Origin: an uncultured Collinsella sp. | GTDB taxonomy: Bacteria > Actinomycetota > Coriobacteriia > Coriobacteriales > Coriobacteriaceae | Direction of reading: 5' to 3' | Length of the DNA: 6,221 nucleotides | Assembly: GCA_902495085.1 (NCBI GenBank) | Contig: CABUWA010000119.1 | Coordinates: forward strand, 1-6,221 | Shown here: in pieces, positions 4,987 through 6,221 of the stretch | Layout of the letters: the number at the start of each line of letters is the position of its first letter | Numbering within the stretch: the stretch's first letter is position 1 | Program-made: the position numbers and the translations under genes | The notes under the pieces: generated by a model | Databases searched by the model: none | What the model was told of the DNA's origin: nothing | What the model saw: the letters and a program-made list of their open reading frames with translations, nothing else

Positions 4987-5802
4987 TTAGCTGTGGCGGT
5001 ACTCGGCGATGATGAAGTCGATGTCGGTTTGAAGGGTATCCAAATTTGCCAGGCGCTCTTTGTCGGCAGGGCGTGTGCGGTAGTAGTACGGCGTCATCTG
5101 GAACACCGCCTCGATGTCGGCCTGGGTCTGAAGCGTAATATTCGCAGATACCCGCTGCGTTCCGACCAACTCGAGCTCGGTAGTCTTCGGCAGCTTCTCG
5201 TCGTTAAGGTACGGCGTATCGTAGAGCACTTCCTTGAGCCCAAACAGATGACGGGCACCCGGCACCACGGTATAGAGTGAGCCCTCTGGCGCCAGCACGC
5301 GGGCAAACTCGCGCTCGTTAAAGGGGGCGAAGAGCTCAGTCACCATATCGAAGGCGCCATCGGCCACGGGGATATCCTTCATGTTGGCCACGAAATAGGT
5401 CGCATCGCCGCGCTTGGCGGCCAGGCGCACCATCTCTTTGCCCAGGTCGAAACCGTAAGCGTCCACGCCCGGCACCGCGCCCATGGCACTCGTGTAATAG
5501 CCCTCGCCGCAGCAAATATCGAGCAACGTCATGGGGCCGCTCATAGACGCGGTACGCCCAGACACCTGTTTGCACACCAGCTCGACCATCGTATCGCGCA
5601 ACGGTGCGTAGTATCCACGGTTCAGAAAGTCACGACGGCTGCGTGCCTGCGACTTGGGATCGCCCATGGAGTCGCCGCTCTTGGACGAGCGCAGCAGATA
5701 TAGATAGCCCTCGCGCGCACGGTCAAACCGGTGCCCGCCCGCGCATACAGCACCGCGCTCGTCGTCCACCAGCGGCTCATGGCAAACGGGACACAACAAC
5801 AT
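4987..5802 (-). CDS. rlmA: RlmA-family 23S rRNA (guanine-N1)-methyltransferase
   Basis: A 271-residue protein matching RlmA (RrmA) over its full length. These enzymes methylate N1 of a guanine in helix 35 of 23S rRNA: G745 for the Gram-negative type (RlmA-I) and G748 for the Gram-positive type (RlmA-II/TlrB). An N-terminal zinc finger uses Cys4, Cys7, Cys20 and His24 (CPVC...CAGGH). HRFDRAREGYLYLL (24-37) and RRDFLNRGYYAPLRD (56-70) follow, as in E. coli RlmA. The S-adenosylmethionine site is LLDICCGEGYYT (93-104) with Asp119 after strand two. LFAPFNEREFARVLAPEG (157-174) and MTPYYYRT (236-243) are further family hallmarks. The start ATG 5802 follows AAGGAG at 5 nt. In Streptomyces fradiae TlrB contributes to tylosin resistance, but most copies are housekeeping; which guanine is modified here is inferred from the lineage. 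Confidence 0.9.
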   Translation of the reverse strand: MLLCPVCHEPLVDDERGAVCAGGHRFDRAREGYLYLLRSSKSGDSMGDPKSQARSRRDFLNRGYYAPLRDTMVELVCKQVSGRTASMSGPMTLLDICCGEGYYTSAMGAVPGVDAYGFDLGKEMVRLAAKRGDATYFVANMKDIPVADGAFDMVTELFAPFNEREFARVLAPEGSLYTVVPGARHLFGLKEVLYDTPYLNDEKLPKTTELELVGTQRVSANITLQTQADIEAVFQMTPYYYRTRPADKERLANLDTLQTDIDFIIAEYRHS

Positions 5803-5837
5803 GGCAACTCCTTAGCGCGAACGACACAACGCCCACT

Positions 5838-5866
5838 ATTGTCGCACGCCTCCCCCACCTAGTCAT
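5838..5866 (-). promoter_or_regulatory. Candidate rlmA promoter
   Basis: On the minus strand ATGACT (5866-5861) and GACAAT (5843-5838) lie 17 nt apart and each matches the -35 or -10 consensus at four of six positions. Transcription would start near 5831, about 29 nt before the rlmA ATG. The -10 region is shared with the rsmJ upstream motif, and the -35 lies inside the repeated CCAATGACTAG box (5858-5869), so a protein binding that box would block or modulate rlmA transcription. Confidence 0.45.
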
Positions 5867-5913
5867 TGGAGACGTTCTTGAATGACTAGTCGTTTAAGAA
5901 CGTCACCAATGAC
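5858..5913. repeat. Long inverted repeat with a competing inner hairpin
   Basis: GTCATTGGAGACGTTCTT (5862-5879) is inverted at AAGAACGTCACCAATGAC (5896-5913), 17 of 18 pairs, around a 16-nt centre. The same left arm can instead pair as CTAGTCATT (5859-5867) with AATGACTAG (5881-5889). The two folds are mutually exclusive. The whole structure lies upstream of both rlmA and the MATE gene; it starts near the predicted rlmA -35, so for rlmA it would act as DNA, while for the MATE gene it may or may not be transcribed. Confidence 0.55.
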
Positions 5914-5927
5914 CAGTTAGAAGAGAT

Positions 5928-5979
5928 AAGGAGTGTCCCCAGCTGCCGACAGAAAAGGAACGTCCCTAAGTGCCGATAG
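5928..5979 (+). repeat. Tandem 25-bp direct repeats of the GTCCC family
   Basis: Two 25-bp units at 5928-5952 and 5955-5979 match at 19 of 25 positions with a 27-bp period. Both begin AAGGA, carry GTCCC in the middle and end TGCCGA(C/T)AG. The unit is related to AAGAACGTCACCAATGACC (5896-5914), to its inverted partner at 5861-5879, and to AAGGAACTGTCCCTTTGTCAC at 127-147. No coding potential is evident. Confidence 0.55.
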
Positions 5980-5985
5980 GAACAC

Positions 5986-5997
5986 CCAATAACTAGT
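5986..5997 (+). promoter_or_regulatory. Fourth copy of the CCAATGACTAGT box upstream of the MATE gene
   Basis: CCAATAACTAGT at 5986-5997 belongs to a set with CCAATGACCAGT (5906-5917), TGAATGACTAGT (5879-5890) and, inverted, CCAATGACTAGG (5858-5869). The copies at 5879 and 5986 extend similarly into TCG(T/A)TTA(A/G)GA. It lies 63 bp upstream of the MATE ATG, which suits an operator or activator site for that gene. The AC-TAGT core resembles MarR-type half-sites only loosely. Confidence 0.4.
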
Positions 5998-6060
5998 CGA
6001 TTAGGAGTATCATCATCTGCGCAAATAAGCACGGAAAAGCATATTAGAGATTGAGAGCGT

Positions 6061-6221
6061 ATGGCTGATACCGCATCTAAGCACATTGACATGACCACCG
6101 GTTCGCTGTGGCGCAATATTCCCCTGTTCGCCTTCCCCGTGGCCGCCACGAGCATCTTGGAGCAGCTGTCGAACCTCATCGCCACGGTCATCATCGGTAA
6201 CTTCTCGGGCGACCAGGGAAC
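6061..6221 (+). CDS. MATE-family multidrug/metabolite exporter, N-terminal fragment (window edge)
   Basis: The window ends inside this gene after 53 codons. The visible N-terminus has the MATE pattern: a short polar leader (MADTASKHIDMTTGS), then LWRNIPLFAFPVAATSILEQ (16-35), then LSNLIATVIIGNFSGDQG. This fits the family's M(T/L)xGxxWxxILxFxxP...QLxNxxDxxIVGxF start, where the first helix ends at the GNF-G turn. MATE proteins export cationic drugs or metabolites in exchange for Na+ or H+; the substrate cannot be inferred. The ribosome binding site is weak (GAGAG about 4 nt before the ATG). No convincing promoter is seen, although TATTAG at 6042-6047 is -10-like; the upstream region instead carries the repeated boxes described between 5858 and 5997. 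Confidence 0.8.
   Translation, partial: MADTASKHIDMTTGSLWRNIPLFAFPVAATSILEQLSNLIATVIIGNFSGDQG

Noticed and set aside
5858..5979. CRISPR array
   Set aside because: The repeats are diverged, mixed in orientation and have no regular unique spacers; no cas genes are present.
5886..6194. 102-codon minus-strand open frame upstream of and into the MATE gene
   Set aside because: It runs antisense to the conserved MATE start and through the repeat array, with no ribosome binding site or known domain.

Overview
The window looks like a chromosomal stretch from a high-GC Gram-positive gut anaerobe, most likely Collinsella or a close Coriobacteriia relative. This placement is an inference from protein style, GC-rich codon use, strong AGGAG ribosome binding sites and short intergenic repeats built around GTCCC; no species marker is present.

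Layout, left to right. Positions 1-50 (minus) hold the first 17 codons of a probable AAA-type ATPase, preceded by a promoter made of three 10-bp tandem repeats. Positions 144-2147 (minus) encode a Tet(M)/EF-G-like translational GTPase. A 254-bp gap with strong palindromes follows, then a GNAT acetyltransferase (2402-2890, minus). Divergent from it is a small cysteine-rich zinc-ribbon-like protein (2968-3264, plus), and the two share a symmetric 9+9-bp inverted repeat. An RsmJ-like rRNA methyltransferase (3313-4017, minus) lies downstream of a 47-residue single-pass membrane protein (4081-4224, minus). A four-helix membrane protein (4457-4858, plus) with a 19-bp near-palindrome in its leader ends at a bidirectional terminator. 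It converges on an RlmA-type 23S rRNA methyltransferase (4987-5802, minus). A repeat-rich 258-bp divergent region then leads to the start of a MATE-family exporter (6061 onward, plus, cut by the window end).

Functionally the window is mostly housekeeping with a translation theme: a ribosome-binding GTPase, a 16S-type and a 23S-type rRNA methyltransferase. An acetyltransferase and an efflux pump accompany them. Three of these families (Tet(M)-like GTPase, RlmA, MATE) have relatives that affect antibiotic susceptibility, but nothing here shows acquired resistance or a mobile element.

The least explained material is non-coding. Three hairpins sit at or just after the stop codons of minus-strand genes, and each folds better as minus-strand RNA because its imperfect pairs become G.U. 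A family of roughly 20-bp GTCCC-containing repeats recurs, with four copies between rlmA and the MATE gene. I do not see a clear new multi-gene system such as a defence island, CRISPR array or prophage.
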